Origin: Dromiciops gliroides
Lineage: Eukaryota > Chordata > Mammalia > Microbiotheria > Microbiotheriidae
Assembly: GCF_019393635.1 (NCBI RefSeq)
Contig: NC_057864.1
Span: 476,612,617-476,676,616 of the forward strand
Direction of reading: 5' to 3'
DNA: 64,000 nucleotides
The notes beneath the pieces were generated by a model. That model was not told the DNA's origin. It worked only from the letters and a program-made list of their open reading frames with translations, and ran no database searches. Shown here piece by piece: positions 11,492-22,979 of this stretch (position 1 is its first letter; each line of letters begins with the position of its first letter). The position numbers and the translations under genes were made by a program.

Positions 11492-12175
11492 TGAGAGGCT
11501 TATGAGAACAGAGCCAAGATGGCGGAGAAAAGGCAGTGAGCTCTCAAACTCATGACACAATCACTCCAAAAAACATCCAAATAATGCCATAGGACAATTC
11601 CTGGAGCAGCAAAACTCACAGAAGAATGTGCTGGAATCATCTTCTAACCAAGAACGGCTTGAAAGGTCAGAAGGAGGGAGTTGCTGTGCTAATGCAGGAG
11701 TCGAGCCCAACCCCATAGTCACCCTGACACAGATCTACTCCCAGGAAGGCCTCACCAGAGAAGGAAACCCCCAGAGCATCTGAATCAGCTGAAGCACCAG
11801 TGTTGTCTGGAACTAAGCTAACAGTCTAGTGAGAAGGCTGAGCCCTTGGCGGAGGGAGACTACAGGGGTCTATGCTGGTGCTGAGGCAGAACCTGGGTTT
11901 TTCACCCCTGCTGGGAACCAGAAGGTAGGCTTGAGTAGAAGTGGCCTGGGTGGGGGAGGGGCACAGGCTCATAAGGGCTGACAACCACAACACACAAAGG
12001 TGGTTGATTAGCAAGTTGGTCTGAGGTCATCTACAGACCAGGGAACAGGCCAGGCAAGTGAAGAACCTGATCCTCCTTAAATCATACCACCTGGAACTTC
12101 TGAAGCTTGGGATACTGCAGCCTGGAAACAATGCACCACTTTAAGGAGCTAAAAGTCAAGTAAAAGAAAGGCAAG

Positions 12176-12835
12176 ATGAGCAGAGAAAGGTGAGGACCAT
12201 AGAAAGTTTCTTCACTGACAAGGAAGATCAAGGTGCACCCTCAGAGGAAGATGTCAAAATCAGGTCCCCTATATCTAAAGCTTCCAAGAAAAATATTAAT
12301 TGGTCTCAGGCCATAGAGGTGCTCAAAAAGGACTTTGAAGATAAAGTTAGAGAGGTAGAGGAAAAAATGGAAAGAGAAATGAGGGTGATGCAGGAAAGAC
12401 ATGAGAAAAAAGTCAGCAGCTTGAAAAGTCAAATTGGCCAAATGGAAAAGGAGGTACAAAAGCTCTCTGATGAAAATAATTGCCTAAGAATTAGCATTGA
12501 ACAAATGGAAGCTAGTGACTTTATGAGAAACCAAGACACAATAAAGCAAATCCAAATGAATAAAAAAAATAGAGGACAATGTGAAATATCTTCTGGGAAA
12601 AACTGCTGACCTGGAAAATAGGTCCAGGAGAGATAATCTGAAAATTATTGGTCTACCTGAAAACCATAATCAAGGAAAGAGCTTAGACATCATCTTTCAA
12701 GAAATTGTGAGAGAAAATTGCCCTGATATTCTGGAAGCAGAAGATAAAATAAAAAATTGAAAGAATCCACCAATCACCTCCAGAAAGAGATCCCAAAAGG
12801 AAAACTCCTAGGAATATTATAGCTAATTTGACTTT
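12176..12835 (+). pseudogene. L1/HAL1 ORF1 remnant
   Basis: The frame around 12190-12609 shows TIESFFTDKEDQGAPSEED followed by a long heptad-rich coiled coil (EVEEKMEREMRVMQERHEKK, LKSQIGQMEKEVQKLSDENN). A second frame continues with an RRM-like part (ENRSRRDNLKIIGLPENHNQ). The first short frame from ATG 12176 stops almost at once, and there is at least one frameshift near 12570, so it is not functional. The usual C-terminal domain is missing after about 12835. Confidence 0.75.
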
Positions 12836-12869
12836 CAAATACAAGACCCTAGAGAATCATAAAAAATTG

Positions 12870-12985
12870 GAGTTGGGGGACATACCTGGGGTCATACAGT
12901 GGGTGACTGTGAAGCCCGGTTTTGGCTGGGATCCCTCTGTGTCCAGGGTGGATGCTTTGTCCACTGTGTCACCTAGCTGCCCCAT
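12870..12985 (-). mobile_element. Very diverged SINE remnant inside the HAL1 element
   Basis: The right half, gatgctttgtccactgtgtc then acctagctgcccc, is clearly a SINE head in antisense. The left half is strongly diverged. It may be an old part of the HAL1 lineage rather than a late insertion. Confidence 0.6.
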
Positions 12986-14038
12986 GATGACCTCTTTAGG
13001 GTTAAATTGAGGGGTGAGGGGAATGCACTGGGGGAGGGGAAAGGGTAGAAGTGAAATCCTACATGAAAGAAACAGGAAAAGGTTTTTGGAGTAGGGGAAG
13101 AGATGGGGGAGGAGTAGGACAGTAAATGAATTTTACATTCATCATAAAAGGCTCAAAGGCCTTAAACTCATCAGAGTTGCCTTAAGGAGAGATTAACACA
13201 CACACACACCCAACTGGGTGGAGTAATCTATTTAATCTGGGCAGTAAATGAGTCTAACACTCATCAAAATTGGCTCAAAGACCTCAATGTCACCAGAATT
13301 GGCTCAAGGAGGGAATAACATACACACTCAATTGGGTGGAGTAATCTCTTTAACCCTGCAGGAAAATAGGAGGGGAAGGGGATAAAGAGAGAGGGGCAAA
13401 AGAAGGGAGGGCAGATTGGGGGAGGGGACAGAGAAGCAAATCCCTTTTGAAGAGAGATAGGATGAAAGAAGATGGATGATAGAATAAATATCATGGGGAA
13501 GGGAATAGGATGGAAGGGAAACAGTTAACAATAGTAATCATGAAAAAGAGAAAAGCGGGGGAAATTGTACAAAAAATATTTATAGCAACTCTTTGTGGTA
13601 GCTAAGAATTGAGAATCAAGGGAATGTCCATCAATTGAGGAATGATGGAAGAATCTGTGGTATATGATTGTGGTGGAGTGGTCTTGTGCTATAGGAAATG
13701 ACAAACAGGATAATCCCAGAAAAACCTGGAAAGACTCATGAACTGACATATAGTGAAGTGAGCAGAGCTGGAAGGACATAGCGCATAGTGACAGCAGTAT
13801 TGTTCAATGATCAATTGTGAATGACTTAACTACTCTCAGCAATGCAATGATCCAAAACAATCCCAAGGAACTAATGAGGAAGCTTTCTATTCACCCCCAT
13901 AGAAAGAACTGTTAAAGAGAGCACTTGTGGATTGTACATATATAACCTGGTTCTGGTCTTGTGGAGGGGGGAGGAAAGGGAGGGAGAAAAATTTGGAACT
14001 CTAAATCTTGTGAAAATGAATGTTGAAAACTACCCTTA

Positions 14039-14156
14039 GGGGCAGCTGGGTGGCGCAGTGGATAGAGCACTGGCCCTGGATTTAGGAGGACCTGAGTTCA
14101 GATCTGGCCTCAAGTCACTTAACCCCCATTGCCCCACAAGAAAAAAAAAAAAAAAA
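14039..14156 (+). mobile_element. Short tRNA-like SINE, internally deleted
   Basis: It is inserted in the HAL1 3' end. The flanking duplication gaaaactaccctta (14 bp, perfect) lies at 14025-14038 and 14157-14170. The segment between ggcctca and agtcactt is missing, removing the usual ctagctgtgtgaccctg block. Confidence 0.92.
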
Positions 14157-14321
14157 GAAAACTACCCTTACATGTAACTGGAAAAAATAAAATAAATCTT
14201 TGTTGTGAGAGGCTTATGAGAATGCTTCCTCTCCCATGGCTCAAAAGAAACCCTTGGGGTTCTTTAATTCAGTAAATAATTATGAAGAATATTATGAGTA
14301 GAACATTAGATTACCCTGAGT

Positions 14322-14352
14322 GTACATTTGTTGTTGTTGTTGTTGTTTTTGA
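14322..14352. repeat. (GTT)n microsatellite
   Basis: Short run of gtt units next to a SINE. Confidence 0.8.
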
Positions 14353-14380
14353 AAGAGGTTTGTAGAACAAAAAAATATTG

Positions 14381-14532
14381 GGAGGGTAGCTAGGTGGTAC
14401 AGTGGATAAAGCATTGGCCCTGGATTCAGGAGTACCTGAGTTCAAATTCGATCTCAGACACTTGACACTTACTAGCTGTGTGACCCTGGGCAAGTCACTT
14501 AACCTTCATTGCCCCTCAAAAAAAAAAAAAGA
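14381..14532 (+). mobile_element. Short tRNA-like SINE
   Basis: Full sense copy with an A12 tail. It sits in the small gap between the HAL1 insertion and the resumed L2. Confidence 0.9.
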
Positions 14533-14559
14533 AAGAATTTTTGGAACCATTGTCAAAAT

Positions 14560-15060
14560 GGGCTATGCAGGTGGAAATGCCCAATAGATAGTTGGCAATG
14601 TTAGTCTGAACTTAAGCAGTGAGACTCAAGCTGGAGATCGAGACTGGGGAATTATCTGTGTAGACAGGAGAGTTGGATCCATGGGACAGAGACAGTGTGT
14701 AGAGAGGCGAGAAAGAGAGGAAACAGGACAGAACCTTGGGATATGCCCTTACATAGGAGTTGAGCCACCCATGAGGATCCAGCAAAGCTGAGGGACAGGG
14801 AGAGGCCCAACTGGCTGGAGGAGCATGAGGAAGGAGCAGAAAACCCAGGAAAAACAGATTCCAGGAGAAAGGGATTTTCAGCAGTTTCAAAAACTTCAAG
14901 GAGATCAAGATGGATGAGGATTCAAGAAAGGCCATTAGGTTTGGCCTGAAGAGATCATTGGTAATGTTAGAGAGAACAGTTAGACATTTAGCAGTCCTGG
15001 AACAAGATTAAATAAATGAGAGAGTGGGGTTTACCCAGGGATGTTTTACAAGTATAGCAG
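14560..15060 (-). mobile_element. L2 LINE, antisense, right part
   Basis: Continues the L2 interrupted at 11491: ggtggaaatgcccaatagat, ggacagaaccttgggatatg, caaggagatcaagatggatg. Confidence 0.65.
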
Positions 15061-15267
15061 GGTTTTCAGATGATATCATACTCAACCAGATACTTGACTC
15101 ATTTCCATACTTTTAATGTTATCACTTTGAGCTCTAGGGTAATCCAGGGATACATTTGCAGATTTCTTCATTAATTAATGAAATTTCAACTAAACTCATA
15201 GCTCCTACCCTAGTTAATTAAATTTATTTAATAAAATGGAGAAACCTTTCCCAATAGTGGTTCCTCA

Positions 15268-15269
<2 letters not shown>

Positions 15270-15311
<42 letters not shown>

Positions 15312-15430
15312 TATATATGTATACACACATATACAGTTATACACATATTTCTGTATATGGATATATTTATGGATATGCATATGTGTATATAAATACACCC
15401 ATATTTATATTTGCATATATATGGATTAAC
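15270..15430. repeat. (CT)n followed by TA-rich microsatellite
   Basis: About 17 CT units (15273-15306), then irregular tatata/catata sequence. Confidence 0.9.
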
Positions 15431-16012
15431 TTAATATCAATGTTACTGGCTTTATAATTTATTATGTAATCAATTATAACACAAAGACATGAATAACTAA
15501 TTGACATTTTAGCTATGAGAATAATCACATCCAGAGTGACTTTTAACCACTACTGTAATTGCAGATGATTTCTTACTTCTAGAAACATAATTCCACCATT
15601 CAGTTCACTCCAAAATATGAAATAAAATCTCTTCTTGATAATTTTTTTCAAATTCTTTGAAGATAAAAGTTTTAAAAGTTCAGTCATTAAAAAAAAGCCT
15701 TCAGCTTCTCTCCAACTAGGACAGGAAAACAGCCTCTTAAATTTTTCAGCTTCAAAGTTCTCTTCAGACTGAGAATTAAAACTGCTGTTTCCACAATATT
15801 CCATTTGGCTCTTAAAGAAATAGTAACAGTATCTGTAAGAGTCCCTAGTGAAACAGATAATGCATGCATAAGGAATGGACCCTTAGATTTTAGGGTAGTA
15901 TCTAGTGAGACATTAAAGTGGCAGACCATGGAGACAAAGCTGGGTGTATAGATAAGTGAAGAGAAAAAAGGAAGTTGGACTAGGAGAATAGGGATAGGAC
16001 AAAAGACCAAAA
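15431..16012. other. No gene recognised
   Basis: AT-rich. Parts after 15,780 vaguely resemble old LINE sequence, but no firm identification was possible. Confidence 0.4.
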
Positions 16013-16268
16013 GGGCAGCTAGGTGTCATGGTGGATAGGTGGATAGAATGCTGGACGTGAAGTCAGAAAGACTCCTCTTCCTGAGTTCAAATCTGGCCTC
16101 AGACATTTACTAGATGTGTGACCCTGGGCAAGTCACTGAATCCTGTTTGCCTTAGTTTCCTTATCTATAAAATGAACTCAAGAAGGAAATGGCAAACCAC
16201 TCCAATATCTCTACCAAGAAAACCCCAAACAGGGTCAAGAAGAGTTGGACATGACTGAACAACAAAAA
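16013..16268 (+). mobile_element. MAR1-like CORE-SINE
   Basis: A gggcagctaggtgtcat head, the long body with gaaatggcaaaccactcca and accaagaaaaccccaaa, and a ggacatgactgaacaac end. Flanked by gaccaaa. Confidence 0.88.
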
Positions 16269-16509
16269 ATGACCAAAGTCACAAGAGTCAAAAGTAGGTT
16301 CAGTGTGAATGAGAGACTGGGAGAGAGAAAAGGTTGTGGTCAGTACATGGATTTGTTCAGGATTTTGGAAGTGTTCTAGTTCCAAGAGATGGTAAGATTT
16401 AATGTGTGAATGAAATTGAATGGAATTGAAATAAGGTAGAGGAGGAATTCCTTGGACTTGTAGAGATCAAGAAACTGTATGTTAGGCTTGTTAGAGAAGT
16501 CTTCATAAT

Positions 16510-17100
16510 CAGGTTTTTTAAAGAAAAATTATTATTTTTACTGATGTCTTTTGTATTTTTGAAAAACACCTTCATGTCCATATGGTTCCTTTCCCCATCC
16601 CCTACTCAATGAGCCATCCCTTGTAAGAAAGATTAAAAAGAGAAAAAGAAACTAGTTCAGCAAAACTGAATATACCACATCATATCTAACAGCATATGCA
16701 GTGTCCTACATCCATAATTCCTACCTCTGAAGAGAAGGAAGATACTTTCCCCAACCTTTCCCCAGGGTCAAGCTTGCTTGTTGTAATATAAAGAATTCAC
16801 TTTCTTTATTTTTATGGGGGAAGGGTTCTTTCTGTTTACATTGTTGTAGTCTCTGTGTATATTGTTTTCATGGTTCTGCTTATGTCATTCTTCATCAGTT
16901 CAAAGAAATTTCTCTGAATTCTTCATATTTTTCAGTTTTTTTCATTTCAGTAATATTGTAATAAGTTGTATACCACAGTTTATGCATTCCCCCAGTGGCC
17001 ATCTACATTGTTTCCAGTTCTTTGCCACTATAAAAAGTAGTGATAGGAATATTTGGCTATGTATGAAACCTTTTGTTCTGCTTTTGACCTTCTAGGCAAA
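16510..17100 (-). mobile_element. L1-type LINE fragment, antisense
   Basis: Shares blocks with the antisense L1 at the right edge of the window: taccacagtttatgcattcc, ttgtttccagttctttgcca and ttgttgtagtctctgtgt. Confidence 0.6.
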
Positions 17101-17249
17101 TGCAGCATTAAGTTGTTAATTGGTTCAAGAAATGGCTGGTCAGGTCTATTCAAGGTAGCATCTGTGGCAGGAGAAAAGCTGCCAGAGAGCATAGCTAGTC
17201 ACATTCACCTAAAATAAAATTGAAAAAAAAAGGGGAAATTCCAATGGAA

Positions 17250-17400
17250 AGCAGAATGATGAATCGAATAGAGGACTACTCTGAGAATCAGAAAGTCTTG
17301 GGTTCAAATGTCAACTTGTACACACAATGGCAGTGTGACCCTGGGTATGTCCCTTACTTAACCTTGTGGGTTAGGTTACTTAACCTCCAAGCAACAGTCT
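17250..17400 (+). mobile_element. Old MIR-like SINE
   Basis: gaaagtcttgggttcaaatg, then ggcagtgtgaccctgggta. Diverged. Confidence 0.5.
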
Positions 17401-17749
17401 AAGCCTGAAAGTTTTAGAGAAGAGAGTACAAATAAGCATCAGTAGAAATTTCCTTACCTGGAATTCCCTGAACTGATGAAATCATGGATGCAGTAAAACC
17501 AAACCAAACCAAACCTCTAAAGAGACAAAGCCAGCTTAAACACACACACATACACACACAGAGGATCATAACAATTGTCAAAACAAAAGTCAAGAAAAGT
17601 GCCAAAAAATGAGGAACCTACTAAATCAATGTATCAGAAGTCATGCCAAAGGACAAAGAAACAACATAGGCGAGAATATTCTGAGAAATAATTATGAGTG
17701 GATAAAGGGAACATTGAAAGAGTCTAGGCAAGAATTGGGAAATACCATG

Positions 17750-17895
17750 GCAGAGGGGGTGGGTAGGGTCCTGACCTTGGAGTCAATAAGACCTGGATTT
17801 AAATCTTGTCTCTAATGTGATCTACTCATGTGACCTTGGATGAGCCCCTTCAACTTCAGCTTGTCCCTGGGCAATTCTGCAAGACTATAAGCTGC
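17750..17895 (+). mobile_element. Old MIR-like SINE
   Basis: ccttggagtcaataagacct, then tcatgtgaccttggatgagc. Diverged. Confidence 0.5.
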
Positions 17896-17920
17896 TGAGA
17901 GGCAGCAGAGTTGACTACAG

Positions 17921-18178
17921 CAGTTCGGTCATGCAGTAGGTAGAGTGCTGGGCCCGAAGTCTGGAAGATTGTCTACTTGAGTTCAAATCTGGCCTCATAT
18001 ATTTACTAGCTGTGTGACCCTGGTTACACAGTGACCTAACCCTTTTTGCCTCAGTTTCCTCATTTTTTAAATGAGCTGGAGAAGGAAATAACAAACCACT
18101 CTGGTATCTTTGTCAAGAAAACATCAAATGAGGTCATGAAGAATCACATGACTGAAAATGACTGCACAAGAACAAAAA
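17921..18178 (+). mobile_element. MAR1-like CORE-SINE
   Basis: The sense body is complete: gcagtaggtagagtgctggg, ttgagttcaaatctggcct, gaaataacaaaccactctgg and ctgaaaatgactgcac. Confidence 0.85.
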
Positions 18179-18335
18179 TGAAGTGCTAATCTCTATACCA
18201 ACCCAGACCTGATGAAATCTCAGGGCCCCTACAGTGATGAAATCATCCATCTGATTAAATACTGAAAGATACAGATAGTAGAGACAGACACAGACACAGA
18301 GACAGTGAGACAGAAAAACAGAGATATAGTCAGAA

Positions 18336-18430
18336 AGATAAATGATAGATAGATGGAAAGATAGATAGATGATAGATGATAGATAGATAGATAGATGGAT
18401 AGATAGATAGATGATAGATAGATGATAGAG
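18336..18430. repeat. (GATA)n microsatellite
   Basis: About 90 bp of gata/gatg units with few interruptions. Confidence 0.93.
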
Positions 18431-18796
18431 GCAATAATTATCACCATTTTTAAAAAATCACAAGAACAAATAAAAGAGCTTATAGTTGTTTTTTTATTGT
18501 TTAAATTATAGGAAAAATCAATGCTAAAATATGGGGAAGATTTGTTAAAGTGGTCAATATGAAGAATATAATTAGAAAATCTGATAGGATTAAGAGAAGC
18601 CACCAACTACAGACCTATCTGTAGTAGGAAACAAAGGATAAACCAGGGGGGTGGAAAACCCAAGCTTAGAAAATAATAGCCCCTGAGAACTGGAAACCAT
18701 GTTGCTACAAGTGATAAAGATAGGGCTTAGGTCAAAACCCAGTCCAACCTCAAGCTCACTGTCATACCGGAAAATCTAGTAAAAGAGAATGGTTCA

Positions 18797-18993
18797 GAGG
18801 CAGCTAGGTGGTGCAGTGGATAAAGCACCGGCCCTGGAGTCAGGAGGACCTGAGTTCAAATTCAGCTTCAGATACCTGACACTTACTAGCTGTGTGACCC
18901 TGGGCAAGTTATTTAACCCTCATTGCCCTGCCAAAAAAGAAACAAAGAAAGAAAGGAAGGCAGGAAGGAAAGAAAGAAAGAAGGAAGGAAGGC
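18797..18993 (+). mobile_element. Short tRNA-like SINE with expanded purine tail
   Basis: Sense SINE whose A-tail has grown into a (GAAA)/(GAAGG) simple repeat at about 18940-18993. Confidence 0.9.
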
Positions 18994-19199
18994 AGAAATT
19001 GGGGTGTTTTGGAGTAAGGGGAGGGGTCTTGTTCATGTGGCTCTGATTGTTCTTCCACTCTTGAGGTCATTGGCAGGGAGACATCAATCAGCCAGGAAAC
19101 AGGAAGCCTCTTGGGGTAGGAAGGTCCCAAATATGGAAGGTTCCAGAGAATAGGCAGAGCAGGAAGGAGGACAAGGACAGAAAAAAGCCCAGAGGTTTC

Positions 19200-19560
19200 T
19201 CCAGACACTCCTAACAACTTTTCCCACTTCTCTGCTCTAATCTAAACTTTGTACCAATGTTAGAAGAGTCATCGTTACTCATAGATCTGCTCTCTCCCCA
19301 AACCAAGCAGGACTACTTTCGTGTTCACTAAGACACCCAAGGCCTTTCAGCCACATGACCTTTCCTGCCTCCTCTTACATTACTCCCCTCTCATCAGTTT
19401 TCATCGTCTATTCTCTGCTCCTCAAACACACCCTGAGCTCTCCTGCCTCCATGCATTTGCTTAAGCTGTTTCCTCACCCTAGAACACCCTCCTTTTCCCT
19501 TTGCCTTTTGCTACCCAGTCTGTCGCACCTACTTTTGAAACCTCAAGGCTCATCTGAACT
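19200..19560 (+). mobile_element. L2 LINE fragment
   Basis: ctgcctccatgcatttgct, cctcaccctagaacaccctc and ctacttttgaaacctcaagg follow L2 order. Confidence 0.55.
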
Positions 19561-19789
19561 CAGACAAGGGTAGTAGGCTTGGGAAGGGGAGGCTTTGGGG
19601 TGGGAGTACAGAGTAAGGGGTAGGGCACCACCAGGTGGTGGCAAGATCTCAGGCACAATGGTTTCTGGGTCAAGGGAAGGATTTCAAAGATGGTCCTGTG
19701 AAGTGACTTCATCTTGGCCTAGGCTAATGTGGCCACAGCTCTCTAGTCACTATTTCTAATCAGTATAAGGTCAGAGAGCATCATAGGGC

Positions 19790-19950
19790 TAGAGCTGCTT
19801 GCACCTGAGGGGCCAGCTAGTCCAATTTCCTCTTTTTACAGTGGGGGAAACCAAGTCAGAGAGCTAGGAAGTGACAAGAGATTATGGCTCTGAAGCTGGA
19901 AGGGGCCCCAAAGACTGACAAATCAATACTCTTATTTTACAAATAAGGGA
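19790..19950 (-). mobile_element. Old MIR fragments
   Basis: gccagctagtccaatttcct, ttttacagtgggggaaacc and related pieces. Confidence 0.45.
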
Positions 19951-20069
19951 CCAGAAAACTAGAAAGAGTTGGGACTTGAATATAAGCTCCTAAATCTATG
20001 ACCCCATGATCCTTGAGAACTGGAACTATTATATTGAGTCAGCTGTGGAGGGTGCTGCTGTTTCGGAAC

Positions 20070-20139
20070 CTCTCTGCTGACTCCAATCTCACATTTCCAA
20101 CTACCTTTCAGACATTTCAAACTGGACGTCCAATAGATG
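20070..20139. repeat. Left arm of a 70-bp perfect inverted repeat
   Basis: The exact reverse complement lies at 21271-21340 (70 of 70 bases by eye). The arm is L2 sequence in + orientation (ctctctgctgactccaatct to aactggacgtccaatagatg). Confidence 0.92.
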
Positions 20140-20789
20140 ATAAAGTTAATGATAAAGCTGGGCTTTGACCCCCAACCCCCCCCTACCATGTTCCATTGTA
20201 TTGCACAGGCAGCTGGGATTATCCCTGAGACCCAGGCAGCACGAAGATCTTCCTTCCTCCCCAGCCCAACATAGCCTCCAAGGGTAGAGAGCTGACATTT
20301 CTAAAACTGAGGCAGTGGGCCTATATCCTCACCTATACCAGGACAGCCTCCAGCCTCCACCTCCCCTAGCAGTAATGAAACAGAAACAGGTCCCTGGGGT
20401 TACACAGGGTTTCATTCAAACATCTGATTTGTTTCCTGGTTCTGCTATCACCGGCAGGGAGGCGCTGGGGAGTGGCCAACAGATGTCTCCTGAGCCTACA
20501 AAAGGGACCTAAAAGTCTAAAGCACAGATTCAATTCCAGATATGGAGTGTTCTGGAAACAGAGATGCTGGCCAGCAGGAGGGCGTGTGTTTAGAGCAGGC
20601 AGCCTTTTTCAAGAAAGACTAGACCTTGTTTTGGAGTGCTGCTCTACCTCTCCCTTAAGTGCTCATTCAAAAGCCCCCTCCTATAAAAAGCTTTTCCCTG
20701 ATTCTCCCTGCCACCTCTTCTCCCATCCCCTACAAGCTTTCTCCTTGGACCTTCCATTGTACTTAATTTTTACTTTTCTAAATTATTAT

Positions 20790-20922
20790 ATTTTTTTTGG
20801 TGAGGCAATTGGGGTTAAGTGACTTGCTCAGCTAGTAAGTCCTAAGTATCTGAGGTCGAATTTGAACTCAGGTCCTCCTGACTCCAGGACCGGTGCTCTA
20901 TCCACTGCCCCACCTAGCTGCC
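20790..20922 (-). mobile_element. Short tRNA-like SINE with internal deletion
   Basis: Antisense copy lacking part of the middle (gacttgctcagctagtaag). The duplication tttttac(t/c)tttcta flanks it. It lies between the two inverted-repeat arms. Confidence 0.88.
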
Positions 20923-20959
20923 CCTATTTTTACCTTTCTATAGAAAGACATCTATGTTG

Positions 20960-21430
20960 GTGTCTTAATCAGTCAAAAAAAAATGATTAAGTACTACTAT
21001 GTGCTAGGCACTGGAAACATTAAAACAAAAATGAAAGAACCTTACATTCTATGTCAAGAAAAACACAGCTTATCCCCTTGCTGGACTGTACAGAGGTGAC
21101 ATCCACAGGCCTTAGCAATCGTTTGGAAATGGGGAGTTAGAGATGGTGGGGGATTCAGGACGACTCCTAAGTGGGGAGCCTGAGGGCCTGAGAGAAAGGA
21201 AGATGGGGAGAGGGACACAGGGTCTGGGGGAAAGATCATGAGTTCTGCTTTTATTATGTTGAATTTAGGACATCTATTGGACGTCCAGTTTGAAATGTCT
21301 GAAAGGTAGTTGGAAATGTGAGATTGGAGTCAGCAGAGAGATTGGGGCAGCAAAGGGAGATTTGAGAACCATCAGTGGAGGGATGGTAAACCTTCTGGGC
21401 AGACTGGCTAATCCAGGCTGAGGGGAGCTG
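20960..21430 (-). mobile_element. L2 LINE, antisense
   Basis: tgattaagtactactatgtg, aggacgactcctaagtgggg, gggaaagatcatgagttctg and tttgagaaccatcag follow L2 in antisense. Confidence 0.65.
21271..21340. repeat. Right arm of a 70-bp perfect inverted repeat
   Basis: Reverse complement of 20070-20139 with identity ending abruptly at both edges. It lies in a longer antisense L2 segment. Confidence 0.92.
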
Positions 21431-21967
21431 ACAGGCCTGGGGGCCATCTGTGAATTAGGATGCCTACCTCAAGCATGTGGAAACAGACTTCTCCTAGCAG
21501 AATGGGGTGGGGATCCAACGTCAAAGAGACCAGGCTCACCCACTGCTTCTTGGGTCACTGCCAAGTCATCCTGACTTTTGTCTTGCCAATGGACTTTGAT
21601 GACTCTGGAGGAGAGATTGAGGTTGATGACTTTGTGCAGCTCTGTCTCACTTAAATCCAATTCCTGTGGGAGTCGAGAAAGCACTTCCTGATGTCATTGG
21701 CCCTCTTTGAAAATCAAAGAGAAAGACAAACAGTAACAAGTTCAGAGGAGCAGATATGTCTTATCTAAACTATATTTCTTCGGTTCCTAGCACACAAAGT
21801 GCTTTAAAATGCTTGTTGAATGAATGACTGTTGTTGAATGGCAAATGTCAGTCAGTCGGTCAGTCAGTCAACTAGCATTTATTAGGCAACTACTAGGTAC
21901 CAGATACTGTGTTAAAGGTTTAGGATACAAAGAAATATTTAAAAAAAAAACACAACAAACAGTCTTG

Positions 21968-22121
21968 AGGGGCAGCCAGGTGGCACAGTGGATAGAGCAC
22001 CAGCCCTGTATTCAGGAGGACCTGACTTTAAATGCAGCCTCAGACACTTGATATTTACTAGCTGTGTGACCCTGGGCAAGTCACTTAACCCCAATTGCCT
22101 CACTTTAAAAACGAAAACAAA
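21968..22121 (+). mobile_element. Short tRNA-like SINE
   Basis: Sense copy flanked by acagtcttg on both sides, inserted into L2. Confidence 0.9.
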
Positions 22122-22333
22122 ACAGTCTTGGGTTTTGAATAGCTCACAGTCTAATGGGGGAAATAATATACAAACAATTATGTATAAGCAACATATATAT
22201 ATATATATATATATATGACAAATTGGGGGTATTCTTTGAGGGAAGACATCTTTAATATTTAAGATAACTGGGAAGTTGAAGCTGATGTCAGGGGAAATGA
22301 CGCCATTAATAGAGATTAAGACAACAAGAGAAG

Positions 22334-22483
22334 GGGCAGCTAGGTGGCGCAGTGGATAGAGCACCAGCCCTGGAGTCAGGAGGACCTGAGTTCAAATCCG
22401 GCCTCAGACACTTAACACTTACTAGCTGTGTGACCCTGGGCAAGTCACTTAACCCCAATTGCCTCACTAAAAAAAAAAAAAAG
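22334..22483 (+). mobile_element. Short tRNA-like SINE
   Basis: Near-consensus sense copy with an A13 tail, flanked by acaagagaag. Confidence 0.93.
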
Positions 22484-22979
22484 ACAAGAGAAGTAGCAGA
22501 TTTTGGAGGATGGTGAGCTTGTCCATTTAGGACTTGCCAGTTGGCAATGCAGGTGGAGAGAGATGACAGAAACACTTCAAGTCATCTCTTCTCCTTGCAT
22601 GCAGACCCATTTCAGGAGGACGTCTAGGCCATTTTGTCAGCTAAAAGACAACACTTTGCAAGGCCAAAAATTGGGATGTGATGAATGGAAGGAGACATGA
22701 AAGGGTAGTGTCTGGAGGATGGTGACTGTCGTCTTGTATATATTTGTTTGCACTGAAGCTGGAAGGAACATAACATAAATTTGGTATCATCTAGGTGTGG
22801 CTCTGGACTCACAAACCCAACTTCTTGGATGTGAAAGAGGCAGGCCAAGGCAATTTTCTATTACGGGGCGGGTAGCAGTATAGCTTTTTCTGTTGCTGGG
22901 AGTGGGTACTTTATTTAATTTTTATATCTGTGGCACAAGGGCATCTATTACTGCCATGGGTACAACCACCCTTGAAATT

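Larger units (their letters stand above)
11509..14205 (+). mobile_element. Half-L1-like (HAL1) LINE element
   Basis: A perfect 17-bp duplication tgagaggcttatgagaa (11492-11508 and 14206-14222) bounds the element. It opens with an L1-style 5' end, gagccaagatggcggag, containing a YY1-type site, then a 5' UTR of about 0.67 kb and an ORF1 remnant. There is no reverse transcriptase ORF2. The rest is 3'-UTR-type sequence ending in ggaaaaaataaaataaatctt. ORF1 without ORF2 matches the HAL1 organisation described in mammals including opossum. A simple internal deletion of an L1 is the alternative. Confidence 0.75.
21841..22640 (-). mobile_element. L2 LINE, antisense, split by two SINEs
   Basis: L2 pieces (ctagcatttattaggcaact; gctcacagtctaatggggg; gacttgccagttggcaatgc) are separated by the SINEs at 21968 and 22334. 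They also hold a (TA)n run at 22192-22216. Confidence 0.6.

Noticed and set aside
14039-14110. tRNA gene candidates from A- and B-box-like words in SINE heads
   Set aside because: All occurrences are SINE heads lacking a foldable cloverleaf and followed by SINE bodies. No independent tRNA gene was seen.
18336-18430. Regular repeat resembling an array
   Set aside because: A plain (GATA)n microsatellite. No spaced direct repeats of CRISPR type exist in the window.
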